NCBI GenBank assembly: GCA_947494695.1
Contig: CANLWB010000013.1
Coordinates: 1-64,000 of the forward strand
From: an uncultured Flavobacteriaceae bacterium
Lineage (GTDB): Bacteria > Bacteroidota > Bacteroidia > Flavobacteriales > Flavobacteriaceae
Direction of reading: 5' to 3'
DNA length: 64,000 nucleotides
The position numbers were made by a program, and so were the translations under genes. Shown one piece after another: positions 24,278 to 35,134 of this stretch; positions within the stretch are counted from its first letter, which is position 1; every line of letters starts with the position of its first letter. The notes below the pieces were generated by a model that saw only the letters and a list, made by a program, of their open reading frames with translations, did not search any database and was not told where the DNA came from.

Positions 24278-24703
24278 ATGAAAAAACACATTTTAATAGT
24301 TGTTCTTATAATTTGTTTCTGTATGAATTCATATGGCCAGGACAAAAGCAAAATAGAACGGGCAGCTCTGGACTATATTGAAGGTTTTTATAAAGGAGAT
24401 ACTACCAAAATAAAAAGGAGTATTCATCCAGACTTATCTAAACTCGGATATGGAAGTAAAAGCAGAGGGGCTAAAGAGCATGTTATGACATATAGTAAGG
24501 CCATTGGTTTTGCACGTGATGTGGCTGAAAACCCGCAATGGGCCGCTCCAAAAAATGCCATAAAAACAATTGAAATTTTGGATGCACAGGATAAGATTGC
24601 TTGTGTAAAGTTGACCTTATATTGGGGCATTGACTATTTACTTATGGTAAAGTATGGGGATACATGGATGATTAGTAAAGTGTTATGGCAGTCTTTAGAT
24701 TGA
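24278..24703 (+). CDS. Secreted lumazine-binding/NTF2-like protein
   Basis: A 141-residue protein with a signal peptide (residues 1-20, ending SYGQ) and one NTF2-like domain of the 'putative lumazine-binding' type. It has ERAALDYIEGFYKGDTTKI near residues 26-44, SIHPDLSKLGY, and the closing strand YGDTWMISKVLW. These small folds are widespread in Bacteroidota; the ligand is unknown. The gene is followed after 42 bp by an SRPBCC protein and may share its transcript. The tandem-repeat block ends 20 bp before its start. Confidence 0.75.
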   Translation: MKKHILIVVLIICFCMNSYGQDKSKIERAALDYIEGFYKGDTTKIKRSIHPDLSKLGYGSKSRGAKEHVMTYSKAIGFARDVAENPQWAAPKNAIKTIEILDAQDKIACVKLTLYWGIDYLLMVKYGDTWMISKVLWQSLD

Positions 24704-24745
24704 TTAGAGGCTATGTGGTTCGGTCATAATTAAAACGATACAATT

Positions 24746-25186
24746 ATGAAGATCAAAGGGTTTATAAACATTAACAAACCAAGAGGTGAGGTCGTAAAGT
24801 ACTTTGCAGATCCTAATTATCTTGGAAAATATCAAGATGGGTTTGTTAAAAAAGAACTGATAAACGGAGAACAAGGTCGAGTAGGAGCTATATCCAAAAT
24901 GTACTATAAACATGGAAAACAGGATATGGAATTGATCGAAACGATAACCAATAATCAATTACCAGATGTGTTTGAAGCGAACTTTCATCATAAACACATG
25001 GATAATACTATGGTGTGTAGATTTATAGTATTGGATGACTATCGAACCAAATATGAATACGAATTTGAATATACCAGAATAAATTGGGTGATGCCTAAAT
25101 TAATGGCCATTCTATTTCCGGATATGTATAGAAAACCTGTCGAAAAGTGGATGAGGCAGTTTAAGGAGTTTGTTGAAAAACAATAA
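24746..25186 (+). CDS. SRPBCC-family protein
   Basis: A 146-residue cytoplasmic protein of the START/Bet v1-like superfamily. The N-terminal strand (KIKGFININKPRGEVVKYF) is followed by FADPNYLGKYQDGF, and a long C-terminal helix (EKWMRQFKEFVEKQ) closes the cavity. Members bind hydrophobic small molecules or act as polyketide cyclase-like enzymes. No more precise role can be read. It is 42 bp downstream of the NTF2-like gene. Confidence 0.75.
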   Translation: MKIKGFININKPRGEVVKYFADPNYLGKYQDGFVKKELINGEQGRVGAISKMYYKHGKQDMELIETITNNQLPDVFEANFHHKHMDNTMVCRFIVLDDYRTKYEYEFEYTRINWVMPKLMAILFPDMYRKPVEKWMRQFKEFVEKQ

Positions 25187-25414
25187 TTATAATTCCTATT
25201 TGAAATAATGTCTAGAATTCTTGCTATAAGGTTTACATAATTTTTAAACTTGGGGTCTTATTATGTCCTATCCATTTTGGGCAAATCCAAAATAAAGTTT
25301 TTTAAACAATAGCTATGTGAAAAGAAGTGTATAAGCCTTATAGTTGTATTAGATTGTTTGAAGAATTTATACATTTAATGGAGCTAATTGTTTTTGTAAA
25401 TTATAAAAACCAAC

Positions 25415-25780
25415 ATGAATACCAGAGATATAAAACTTTTTCAGGAAACTAAGGATTATCCTTATATGTCATCTAAAACAAGAGAAACTACAATACTTGA
25501 GAATATGAATCAATTAGAAAGAGGGATGACTAAAGATGATGTTATTGAACTCATGACGCTTCCAGATGAGGTTAATCCAACTTACAAGTTTAAGAATGCC
25601 AAATCTGATCATATTATAGGGTTTTCCATGGTTTATATATTGAGACGAAAAGCGCAAACAGGTAGTGTCTATGAAAAGGATGAACGACTTTTACGAATTC
25701 ATTTTGATGGTTCCGAGGAGCTTGTTTGGGCTTATGCTACCAATATAGATGGGTTTAAGCCCATTGAAAAGGATGCATAA
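25415..25780 (+). CDS. Hypothetical protein with BamE/SmpA-like stretch
   Basis: A 121-residue soluble protein without signal peptide. The middle, LERGMTKDDVIELMTLPDEV (35-54), recalls the helix pair of the SmpA/BamE fold, and two beta strands follow (IIGFSMVYIL, LLRIHFDGSEEL). BamE proteins themselves are lipoproteins, so this is a relative at most. Function unknown. It is isolated, with about 230 bp on either side. Confidence 0.55.
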   Translation: MNTRDIKLFQETKDYPYMSSKTRETTILENMNQLERGMTKDDVIELMTLPDEVNPTYKFKNAKSDHIIGFSMVYILRRKAQTGSVYEKDERLLRIHFDGSEELVWAYATNIDGFKPIEKDA

Positions 25781-25871
25781 CGCTTTTTAGCAGTAATACT
25801 TATAGAAAAATGGCTTCCAAAGCCCTTCGAGATTTGCAGTTTTGAAGTAAAACATTGAATAAAAGAAAGGA

Positions 25872-25992
25872 CGTCTAAAAAGTTCTGAAATTGTCATTTT
25901 GAACGCAATCGAAAAATCTTAAAACCTTAATAAATAAGCGTTTAATTTTTAATAGATTCTTCACGTTGTTCTGAATGACATCTTTTTAGACG
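25872..25992. repeat. Intergenic palindromic unit downstream of groEL
   Basis: Arms CGTCTAAAAAG (25872-25882) and CTTTTTAGACG (25982-25992) enclose a further imperfect inverted pair: GTCATTTTGAACGC and AAAAATCTT against AGATTCTTCACGTTGTTC and GAATGACA. This is the dispersed flavobacterial GTCATT...AATGAC type of repeat. It may end transcription for both groEL and the gene at 25415. Confidence 0.6.
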
Positions 25993-26027
25993 CCCTCTTA
26001 ATATCTTTGATCTATAAATGCTCTTGA

Positions 26028-27701
<1,674 letters not shown>

Positions 27702-27766
27702 CTATTATAATAGAAATTAGTTTTTATTGATGAAATTCTAGCCTGGGCAAGAATAACATAACGGAT

Positions 27767-28042
27767 TTATATAATTGCTAAAATATCACTTTCACGCATG
27801 ATTAGATAATCTTTGCCTTCTAGTTTAAGTTCGGTTCCAGCATACTTTCCGTATAAAACAGTGTCACCAACTTTTACCGTAATAGGTTCGTCTTTAGTTC
27901 CTTTTCCAGCGGCAACTACTGTCCCTCTTTGTGGTTTTTCCTTCGCGTTATCTGGAATGATGATTCCCGATGCTGTTGTTGTTTCGGCTGGGGCAGGCTC
28001 AATAAGAACGCGATCTGCCAACGGTTTAATGTTTAATGCCAT
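27767..28042 (-). CDS. groES: GroES co-chaperonin
   Basis: A 91-residue protein of usual length: [17 protein letters not shown] at the start, the mobile loop [19 protein letters not shown] (20-38), and the ending [13 protein letters not shown]. It caps GroEL. The gene precedes groEL in the normal order. Confidence 0.99.
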   Translation of the reverse strand: MALNIKPLADRVLIEPAPAETTTASGIIIPDNAKEKPQRGTVVAAGKGTKDEPITVKVGDTVLYGKYAGTELKLEGKDYLIMRESDILAII

Positions 28043-28080
28043 ATGTAATGTTTTTTAATTAATTAATTAATTACGTTTTT

Positions 28081-28094
28081 AACGCTTAAGCGTT
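28081..28094. promoter_or_regulatory. 14-bp palindrome upstream of groES
   Basis: AACGCTTAAGCGTT is a perfect palindrome 39 bp before the groES start, next to four copies of TAAT (28059-28075). It is not the CIRCE element. It could be a regulator site in the groES promoter region, where no clean TAnnTTTG box is visible. Confidence 0.35.
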
Positions 28095-28160
28095 ATACTA
28101 AAAATGTGCCAATACTTGAGAACTGACAAACTTGCAGGCCTGTACCGTCAAGGCGGGAAC

Positions 28161-28193
28161 AAAAAATGCCAACTGTTAAAGCTGGCATTTTTT
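28161..28193 (-). terminator. Terminator after secG
   Basis: AAAAAATGCCA (28161-28171) and TGGCATTTTTT (28183-28193) form a perfect 11-bp stem with a T run on either strand. It lies 23 bp beyond the secG stop and separates that operon from groES. Confidence 0.85.
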
Positions 28194-28215
28194 GTTTCTA
28201 TTTTAAGTGATTATA

Positions 28216-28581
28216 TTACTCTCCTGTAGCGTCTGCATCAGGAGTTGCTGTTGCAGCGTCATCAGTTGTTGTCGGATTAGGTAATGGAGCAGGGGCCGTT
28301 GTTGCAGCGTCTTCATCTAATGCTTTAGAATCTCCATTTTGTCCACCTCTGTTAATTGTTAAGTTAGAAGCTAATATTAAAACTAATAACAGTGTTGCTA
28401 AGGTCCATGTACTTTTATCTAAAAAGTCGGTCGTCTTCTTCACTCCGCCAAGCTGTTGTGTACCGCCGCCGCCAAAAGAAGATGATAATCCGCCACCCTT
28501 AGGGTTTTGAACCATAATTACTACAATTAGTAAAAATGCTACTATCACAATTAATGCTAAAAATATGGTAAACGTACTCAT
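28216..28581 (-). CDS. secG: SecG, preprotein translocase subunit
   Basis: A 121-residue protein with two membrane helices (residues about 3-23 and 56-75). Between them is the glycine-rich cytoplasmic loop NPKGGGLSSSFGGGGTQQLGG of SecG, quoted here only in outline (residues 26-46). The C-terminal tail is rich in Ala, Thr and Asp, longer than in proteobacteria but usual in this phylum. SecG aids SecYE-dependent export. The start overlaps the stop of the upstream gene by one base. Confidence 0.93.
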   Translation of the reverse strand: MSTFTIFLALIVIVAFLLIVVIMVQNPKGGGLSSSFGGGGTQQLGGVKKTTDFLDKSTWTLATLLLVLILASNLTINRGGQNGDSKALDEDAATTAPAPLPNPTTTDDAATATPDADATGE

Positions 28582-29591
28582 TATTCTGTTTTATTTTGTT
28601 CTTGTAATTGTTCTACTGCCTTGATTTGGTCTGCAAAGAAACCACTTTTTTCTGGATATTTCAAACTTAAAATTTTATAAGATTGAATGGCCTTTTTGTA
28701 ATTTTTTTGTTCGACGTAGATACGTGCCAAAGTCTCAGTCATTAAAGCTTCGGGTTGTATCATTTGAGCCTTCGCTAAGTTTCTTTTGGTAATGGCAGCT
28801 TTAAAAGGATTTATTTTTGGGTTTTTTGTAATAAACTCATCGATCAGCTCAAATTTCTTAGCTTTATCTAAAACGTTAGACGTATTATGCTCTTCAGTTT
28901 TAGGAGGTTCGGGCAAAGGAATTTCAGATTTCAAAGTGTCATCCTCAGGGGCATCAGGTTCGTTTTCTTCGCGTTCAATAGGTCTTATGCTCGTTAGTTT
29001 CAACCATTCGTTAAAAGAGTGTGTTTCTTTTTTGTTGAATTCTAGCGGTTTACCCAGTTCCAATATGTTACCTATATCATCAACTTCTTGTGTTTTTGGT
29101 GCTTCTTCCGGTATTTCTGGCGTCTTTTCGACAGGTACTGAGTCTTCTAGAGTAGGATTAACTGCATGTTCGGGACGTTTTTCCTTGGGCTGGAACAGCG
29201 AAGGATCTAATACGCCTATAGTATCTTTTATTTGTTGTTTTAAGGTGTCGTCTTCCTTAACGTTCTTATTTACAGAAATATCATCGACAGTGACTTCAAT
29301 GTCTTTTAAATGGGCAGTATTCTGCTTTATATATTGTGAGATTTCGTTTTGAACAAAAGCCTCAGATGTTATAAAATCGAACAAAATACTCCGGTCTGTC
29401 GTGTATGCAGCCGTTGTTTTAAGTTCTTGATTGTATTTGTAGCTGCTTTGGTTTTTAAGGCCTTTAAGATATGCCGCACGTGCCGATTGGAAATAGGGAA
29501 ATTCATCTATAACCGATTTAATGGAGCTGGTTTGCTCCTGAGTTATAGTTTGAGGATGTTGTAATATGTTTACAAAATCTTTTGAATTCAT
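28581..29591 (-). CDS. Conserved hypothetical with C-terminal TPR-like region
   Basis: A 336-residue protein without signal peptide. The N-terminal 90 residues are helical (IKSVIDEFPYFQSARAAYLK), the centre (115-225) is acidic and proline-rich and probably disordered. The last 70 residues contain a tetratricopeptide-like unit (LARIYVEQKNYKKAIQSYKIL). It is constantly placed between lptE and secG in flavobacteria, which hints at an envelope or export role, but no function is established from sequence. Confidence 0.7.
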   Translation of the reverse strand: MNSKDFVNILQHPQTITQEQTSSIKSVIDEFPYFQSARAAYLKGLKNQSSYKYNQELKTTAAYTTDRSILFDFITSEAFVQNEISQYIKQNTAHLKDIEVTVDDISVNKNVKEDDTLKQQIKDTIGVLDPSLFQPKEKRPEHAVNPTLEDSVPVEKTPEIPEEAPKTQEVDDIGNILELGKPLEFNKKETHSFNEWLKLTSIRPIEREENEPDAPEDDTLKSEIPLPEPPKTEEHNTSNVLDKAKKFELIDEFITKNPKINPFKAAITKRNLAKAQMIQPEALMTETLARIYVEQKNYKKAIQSYKILSLKYPEKSGFFADQIKAVEQLQEQNKTE

Positions 29592-29595
29592 TGGA

Positions 29596-30102
29596 TTACC
29601 ATTTGGCTAATGTAGCATTAAAAATATCTTGAGTTAAACGTTCTATAATTTCTTCGTGAGCCGTGGTTTTTTGCCCGCCAACAAGCTGTGAACTTCCGGG
29701 ATAATCATAGAAAAATGAAAAACTTTGGTCTAAATCATCCTCCTCGTTTTTTCTATTGAAAAACCGCAATTTTACACCAATGGTTAATCGGTTTTGTGCC
29801 GCTGTATTTTGCGATGTGGCAGTTGTTGGCGAAATTCTGTAATTACTAATTTCACCTTCATAAACCAGGTCACCATTTGAGGTTACCAGAGTAAGATTGG
29901 TTTGATTCTGTATTAAATCCTCCAGAGCGATTTTAAAATCTCGCTCCAAACCGGGTTCAACCAAAAGTGCTGTGTTTTCGAAATGGTTAACCTGATAGGT
30001 TTTAACATCTGGAGCGATAGAGGCTCCGGTAAACGAATAAAAACCACAACCAGAAAATGTTGAGACGGCTAAGAATAAAAAAATATATTTTGCGTATTTC
30101 AT
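29596..30102 (-). CDS. lptE: LptE, LPS-assembly lipoprotein
   Basis: A 168-residue lipoprotein: signal peptide with FSGC (C19), then YSFTGASIAPDVKTYQVNHF, the conserved N-terminal strand of the Bacteroidota LptE type, and a closing helix (EEIIERLTQDIFNATLAKW). LptE plugs the LptD barrel that inserts lipopolysaccharide in the outer membrane. The gene follows the sigma-54 regulator by 102 bp and precedes the TPR-like gene by 4 bp. Confidence 0.88.
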   Translation of the reverse strand: MKYAKYIFLFLAVSTFSGCGFYSFTGASIAPDVKTYQVNHFENTALLVEPGLERDFKIALEDLIQNQTNLTLVTSNGDLVYEGEISNYRISPTTATSQNTAAQNRLTIGVKLRFFNRKNEEDDLDQSFSFFYDYPGSSQLVGGQKTTAHEEIIERLTQDIFNATLAKW

Positions 30103-30204
30103 GTGCTATATCTGTTCTTACTTTGGATAAAGTCTAAAATAGTATTTAAAACGGTAGCTTTTTTATAATGTTGTAATTTTAACTGTTTAGAAACACTACC
30201 ACTG

Positions 30205-31473
30205 TTAAAGGTCGTATTGTTTAATCTTTCTATACAATGTGCGCTCACTTATGCCCAGTTCGGCCGCCGCTAATTTACGTTTTCCGTTGTGACGTTCAAG
30301 GGATTTTTTAATTAATTCTAATTCTTTATCATGTAACGATAGTGTTTCTTCTTCCTCAATTTCTTCTGCAAAATGATATTTGTCCTCGATATTTACTATT
30401 TCAATCTCGCTGTTGGTATGTTCTGGAATAGAAATAACCTCGTTACTAGGCATGGGTTCTTCAACTCGCATGTCTTCTTTGTCGTCTTCTCCATAGATTT
30501 TTTGAATGAGGCTTTCATTATTTTTCTCAACATCCTTGGTATTCCCACTTTTCATGAGTTCCATGGTAAGTTTTTTAAGATCGTTTAAGTCACTTTTCAT
30601 ATCAAAAAGGACTTTATACAAAATTTCACGCTCACTGCTAAAATCACTATCAGATTTCGATGTTTTTATAACAGCCGGTAAGTTAGAGCCTGAAGTAGGG
30701 AGGTAACCTTGAAGTGTTGATGCACTTATAGTACGATTTTGTTCTAATACCGACAGTTGTTCTGCTATATTTCGAAGCTGACGCACATTACCGCTCCAAC
30801 GGTGTTTTGCTAATACCTGAACTGCAGAGTCTGTTAATTTAATGGTTGGCATTTTATACTTAAGGGCAAAATCGCTGGCAAATTTCCTGAATAACAAGTG
30901 AATGTCTTCTCGACGTTCTCGTAAGGGAGGTAAATGGATATCTACCGTACTCAGTCTATAGTATAAATCTTCACGGAACTTTTCTTTTTCAATGGCTTCA
31001 AACATATTCACGTTAGTTGCTGCTACAATACGAACATTGGTTTTTTGCACTTTACTGGATCCTACTTTTATAAACTCTCCGTTTTCCAAAACACGTAAGA
31101 GTCTTACCTGGGTGGTTAACGGAAGCTCTCCAACTTCGTCTAAAAAAATGGTACCGCCATCGGCTACCTCAAAATACCCTTGTCTGGTTTGTGTTGCACC
31201 GGTAAAAGCGCCCTTTTCATGCCCGAAAAGTTCACTGTCTATCGTGCCTTCTGGAATTGCACCACAATTTACAGCAATATACTTGTTGTGTTTCCGGTGT
31301 GACAATTGGTGTATTATTTTAGGAATACTTTCTTTTCCAACACCGCTTTCTCCAGTAACCAGTACCGAAATATCGGTTGGTGCGACCTGGATTGATTTTT
31401 CGATAGCCCGGTTTAATGATGCTGTGTTACCAATGATCCCAAAGCGTTGTTTTATTGATTGAACTGATTCCAT
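30205..31473 (-). CDS. Sigma-54-interacting transcriptional activator, no receiver domain
   Basis: A 422-residue bacterial enhancer-binding protein. The AAA+ domain occupies residues 10-250, with Walker A GESGVGKE (41-48), the sigma-54 contact loop GAFTGA (88-93) and Walker B GTIFLDEVGE (107-116). A 130-residue acidic linker follows, then a Fis-type helix-turn-helix (LAAAELGISERTLYRKIKQ) at the end. There is no N-terminal receiver or GAF sensor, so activity must be set by expression or by the linker. It lies between miaB and lptE, the usual flavobacterial arrangement, and may control envelope genes. Confidence 0.93.
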   Translation of the reverse strand: MESVQSIKQRFGIIGNTASLNRAIEKSIQVAPTDISVLVTGESGVGKESIPKIIHQLSHRKHNKYIAVNCGAIPEGTIDSELFGHEKGAFTGATQTRQGYFEVADGGTIFLDEVGELPLTTQVRLLRVLENGEFIKVGSSKVQKTNVRIVAATNVNMFEAIEKEKFREDLYYRLSTVDIHLPPLRERREDIHLLFRKFASDFALKYKMPTIKLTDSAVQVLAKHRWSGNVRQLRNIAEQLSVLEQNRTISASTLQGYLPTSGSNLPAVIKTSKSDSDFSSEREILYKVLFDMKSDLNDLKKLTMELMKSGNTKDVEKNNESLIQKIYGEDDKEDMRVEEPMPSNEVISIPEHTNSEIEIVNIEDKYHFAEEIEEEETLSLHDKELELIKKSLERHNGKRKLAAAELGISERTLYRKIKQYDL

Positions 31474-31636
31474 ATGTCTTATGTTCCAGGTCTAATGATA
31501 GATCCAGGACTTTGTTTTTGTTTAACATTGATTAATTGGGGCATTTCTTTGCATAGCGTTTCGATTAAAACTTCGAATGTTGAAATGGCTATGTGGGTTG
31601 CTTTTGATTGCTTTAACAAGCCCTCTCATTTCAACC

Positions 31637-31978
31637 TCAATGTTCGAGATACTCAGAAACCCCAGTTTCTTTCTTGTCATTTAGCCACTGCCAGTTTAAT
31701 GTAAGCTTCATTTTGTTATGCGTCGTTAAACTTATATTGGCAATTGCCTTTCCTGCTTTCAATTCGTTATTTGTTGTAACACATTGGTACAACATGTCAA
31801 GCTTATCCTTTTTTAGGTTGGCGATTATTGTTCCGTATTTAATGGTGCCCCCGTAGTAATCGGCTGTTACCAAATCGCCCTGTTGCTTGTATTTAAAGAT
31901 AGTTTCAGAATTAACTTTTCCATTTTCAGAATTTTCGATTAACGAAAATGTCTTATGATTAAAATTGAATTCCTTCAT
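31637..31978 (-). CDS. Conserved hypothetical protein
   Basis: A 113-residue soluble protein, predicted mostly beta: KTFSLIENSENGKVNSET, TADYYGGTIKYGTIIANL, and MKLTLNWQWLNDK. Relatives in flavobacteria are sometimes labelled 'N-acetylglutamate synthase', but nothing here resembles a GNAT acetyltransferase and that label looks wrong. The fold may be MORN- or lipocalin-like. The start is 12 bp after the miaB stop, so it is co-transcribed with miaB. Confidence 0.65.
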   Translation of the reverse strand: MKEFNFNHKTFSLIENSENGKVNSETIFKYKQQGDLVTADYYGGTIKYGTIIANLKKDKLDMLYQCVTTNNELKAGKAIANISLTTHNKMKLTLNWQWLNDKKETGVSEYLEH

Positions 31979-31989
31979 TTTATCTGTAT

Positions 31990-33438
31990 TTAATTGTTTT
32001 CAGAATACCCAATGGCTTCACCAATAAGCGTTGCACTGGTACAATTCGTAACTTTTACCATGACAAAATCACCAATTTTATATTCAGCTTTAGGAAATAC
32101 AACCATGGTGTTTTGGGGCGAACGTCCTGCCCATTGTGCCTTTGATTTTTTGGATTCTTTTTCAACTAAGACCTCTACGGTTTTATTAAGTTGGGCTTCG
32201 GTTCTTAGTTTGCTATGTTCCTGTTGAAGTGCAACAATTTCAGCAAGCCTTCTTTTTTTTGTGGCTTCTGGAACATCGTCTTCCATTTTACGTTCTGCCA
32301 GTGTTCCCGGACGTTCAGAATACGCAAACATATATCCGAAGTCATACTTCACATAGGTCATTAAAGAAAGCGTGTCTTCATGGTCTTCTTCAGTTTCAGT
32401 AGGGAAACCAGTAATCATATCATGACTAATAGCGCAATCGGGTATGATAGCCTTTATGTTATCTATAAGTTCAAAATACTCGTGCCTCGTGTGTAAGCGA
32501 TTCATTTTTTTTAGAATACGATCACTTCCACTTTGTACTGGTAAATGCACATAGTTGCAAATGTTATTATATTTGGACATGGTTTTAATAACATCTAAAG
32601 TCATATCCTGAGGATTGGAAGTCGAAAAGCGAAAACGCATTTTTGGTTGTGCATGGGCACACAGTTCCAACAATTTTGAAAAGTTTACAGCTGTAGCCTT
32701 TTGTAAATCACTTGCGCTATCAAAATCTTTTTTCAGACCACCTCCATACCAAAGGTAACTATCTACATTTTGACCAAGAAGGGTAACTTCTTTATAGCCT
32801 TTGTTCCATAAATCGTTAATTTCTTCAACAATACTCTGTGGGTCTCTGCTTCGTTCACGTCCCCGTGTAAAAGGAACCACGCAGAACGTACACATATTAT
32901 CACAACCTCTGGTAATAGAAACAAATGCGGTAACACCATTGGAATTTAATCGAACTGGAGCAACATCACCATAGGTCTCTTCTTTCGAAAGGATAACATT
33001 AATGGCGTCTCGTCCTTCATCAACTTCAGCTAAAAGGTTTGGTAAATCCTTATAAGCATCTGGGCCAACAACCAGATCGACAATTTTTTCTTCCTCAAGG
33101 AATTTCGATTTTAACCGTTCTGCCATACAGCCTAAAACCCCCACTTTCATATTCGGATTATGAGCTTTCTTTACGGCGTTATATTTTTCCAAACGTTTCC
33201 GGACGGTTTGTTCTGCCTTATCCCGAATAGAACAGGTATTTACCAAAACCAAATCGGCGTCCTCTAAATTCTGAGTGGTGTTGAATCCTTGATCTGTTAA
33301 AATCGAGGCTACAATTTCGCTATCGCTAAAATTCATAGCACACCCATAACTTTCTATAAAAAGTTTTCGTTTATTGCCTTCTTTTTGATCCAGAATAAGG
33401 GTCTCACCCTGTTTTTTTTCATCTATTGTTTTCTCCAT
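31990..33438 (-). CDS. miaB: MiaB, tRNA-2-methylthio-N6-isopentenyladenosine synthase
   Basis: A 482-residue methylthiotransferase. UPF0004 domain with three cluster cysteines (ESYGCAMNFSDSE, NTCSIRDKAE, GVLGCMAERL), radical-SAM domain with CDNMCTFCVVPF, and C-terminal TRAM domain. It adds methylthio groups to A37 of tRNAs reading UNN codons, using SAM and a second iron-sulphur cluster. A strong promoter lies at 33495-33527. Confidence 0.97.
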   Translation of the reverse strand: MEKTIDEKKQGETLILDQKEGNKRKLFIESYGCAMNFSDSEIVASILTDQGFNTTQNLEDADLVLVNTCSIRDKAEQTVRKRLEKYNAVKKAHNPNMKVGVLGCMAERLKSKFLEEEKIVDLVVGPDAYKDLPNLLAEVDEGRDAINVILSKEETYGDVAPVRLNSNGVTAFVSITRGCDNMCTFCVVPFTRGRERSRDPQSIVEEINDLWNKGYKEVTLLGQNVDSYLWYGGGLKKDFDSASDLQKATAVNFSKLLELCAHAQPKMRFRFSTSNPQDMTLDVIKTMSKYNNICNYVHLPVQSGSDRILKKMNRLHTRHEYFELIDNIKAIIPDCAISHDMITGFPTETEEDHEDTLSLMTYVKYDFGYMFAYSERPGTLAERKMEDDVPEATKKRRLAEIVALQQEHSKLRTEAQLNKTVEVLVEKESKKSKAQWAGRSPQNTMVVFPKAEYKIGDFVMVKVTNCTSATLIGEAIGYSENN

Positions 33439-33494
33439 AGTATATCGAAACTCCTAGCGGTCAATTATCGTGCCCGCCTATATTCGAGCAGGTG

Positions 33495-33527
33495 CAAAGA
33501 TACAATTTATTTACGTTTTATGACAAA
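33495..33527 (-). promoter_or_regulatory. miaB promoter
   Basis: On the minus strand TTTG (33524-33527) is followed after 21 bp by TATCTTTG (33495-33502), a good match to the Bacteroidota TTTG and TAnnTTTG elements. Transcription would start about 50 nt before the miaB ATG. Confidence 0.6.
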
Positions 33528-33638
33528 GTGGCAGTTTAAATTTCTATCAGATTTTCAGCATAATTTTGACGCCTTACGCAACCAAAACAGGCTTTTAGTA
33601 TCTATTTAGAAAAAAATAACTCTAAAAAAGCCTCATTT

Positions 33639-34337
33639 ATGAAAAAGACTTTATTTGCCGTTTCTGTAATTTTTTGTTTTGTAAACATGACATGTTCTGA
33701 TGATGATAGTGTCCCTGTAGATTCCGATAATTTATTAATAGGGTCATGGATAAGTCCAGTTTACGATGGAGATACCATAACCTTTGAAAAAACAACCGAA
33801 TTGCCAAAAGACGCCTACGGAATTTTATTTAAAACAGATGGAACTTTTGTCGAACGGTCTTTTGGTTGGTGCGCTACACCACCATTAGTGTTTTTTGATT
33901 CCAAAGGAGACTGGCAGTTAAATAATTCAATTGTGTCAATTACGCAAAAGCAATATCCCAACAACTATACCTGGCGAATTGTATCACTTACCGCAAGCGA
34001 GTTAGTGGTTAAAAAGGAGTTGACCGATCAAGAAAAAGACCATAGAGTATTAATGGATCTTTTTGATGAGATTACCAAAATGGCAGAAAGCGTTTCGTGC
34101 ACCAAAGCAAGTGATTGGGCTTTTACACCATACGGTTCTAAAGCTTGTGGCGGACCGCGAGGATATTTAGCATATTCAACTAGCATAGACACAAACGTGT
34201 TTCTTGAAAAGATAGAAACATATAAAAACCTGGAGCATGCCTATAATGCTAAATGGGATGTCGTTTCTACCTGTGAAGTTCCACTGGAGCCCAAAGGATT
34301 AGAATGTCAAAATGGGTACCCTGTTCTTAAATATTAA
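33639..34337 (+). CDS. Hypothetical lipoprotein 1 of a four-gene series
   Basis: A 232-residue lipoprotein (lipobox NMTC, C19). Directly after the cysteine comes SDDD, like the flavobacterial lipoprotein surface-export signal, so it is probably displayed outside. The mature part begins like lipocalin-type stress domains (LLIGSWISPVYDGDTITFEKT) and has four later cysteines, likely two disulphides. Function unknown. First of four consecutive plus-strand lipoprotein genes; the next starts 10 bp after its stop. Confidence 0.72.
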   Translation: MKKTLFAVSVIFCFVNMTCSDDDSVPVDSDNLLIGSWISPVYDGDTITFEKTTELPKDAYGILFKTDGTFVERSFGWCATPPLVFFDSKGDWQLNNSIVSITQKQYPNNYTWRIVSLTASELVVKKELTDQEKDHRVLMDLFDEITKMAESVSCTKASDWAFTPYGSKACGGPRGYLAYSTSIDTNVFLEKIETYKNLEHAYNAKWDVVSTCEVPLEPKGLECQNGYPVLKY

Positions 34338-34347
34338 GTGACCTACC

Positions 34348-35112
34348 ATGAGATATTTAACGATTATAGCCTTGGTGATTTGCATGTGCGCATGTTCAAA
34401 AAATAATAAAGAGGATGAACTACCTTCTGGAGTCAGGTTGGTGTCTATCGAATATATAGATCCGAACCAGAGTTGGATGGAGAATTATTCATATTCGACT
34501 AATGGAGCACTATCTGTTGTAGAAGATTCCAGACCGACGGGAAGAAGACATGAAATTGACTATCAGAATTCTAAATTAAGAGAATATAACATATATGAAA
34601 AGGATGAACGAGCACCTGTTTTTCGGGATTCAATTCTTTATGATGACAATGGATCGATTAAAGCGATTCATAAGTTTTCAATTAATTCAGGAGCGGATTT
34701 AGCGTTGCAATGGATTTTTGAATACGAATATGATAATGAAAATAAGCTTGCGAAGAAAGTATCTTATCTCGCGAGATCACAAAAGTATTCGTCCATGGAA
34801 AACTACTTTTGGAATGGAGGTAATATTGAGCGCGTGGAGTACCGAAGTGGAAAAGACGAATTACTCTATGAATTTTTCTATAAATATGATGATAAGATAA
34901 ACTATAAAAAGGGTATTCCAATTCATATTTCAGATCCATTAAGCTGGACAAACAATAACATAACCGAAATGCGTTATAAAGATTATTTGGGTTATCTTGA
35001 TTTGGCTTGCGGTCCTTGCATTACTGAATATAACTATAATAAAGATAATTACCCGATTTTGGTGAAAACGAATTGGGAAAGGAAAAGGACCTTAGTATTA
35101 AGCTATGAATAA
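34348..35112 (+). CDS. Hypothetical lipoprotein 2, YD-repeat-like
   Basis: A 254-residue lipoprotein with lipobox CAC (C16 or C14). The mature sequence carries spaced motifs such as NYSYSTNGALS, ILYDDNGSIKAI, EYEYDNENKLAKK and FFYKYDD, the tyrosine-aspartate rhythm of RHS/YD-type or DUF4595-like strand repeats. This suggests a repetitive beta-structure at the cell surface that binds carbohydrate or protein. No catalytic residues are seen. Second gene of the series. Confidence 0.7.
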   Translation: MRYLTIIALVICMCACSKNNKEDELPSGVRLVSIEYIDPNQSWMENYSYSTNGALSVVEDSRPTGRRHEIDYQNSKLREYNIYEKDERAPVFRDSILYDDNGSIKAIHKFSINSGADLALQWIFEYEYDNENKLAKKVSYLARSQKYSSMENYFWNGGNIERVEYRSGKDELLYEFFYKYDDKINYKKGIPIHISDPLSWTNNNITEMRYKDYLGYLDLACGPCITEYNYNKDNYPILVKTNWERKRTLVLSYE

Positions 35113-35134
35113 AAAATAATTAACATCAATCCCT

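Noticed and set aside
28043-28215. CIRCE heat-shock operator before groES
   Set aside because: No TTAGCACTC-N9-GAGTGCTAA or close variant is present.
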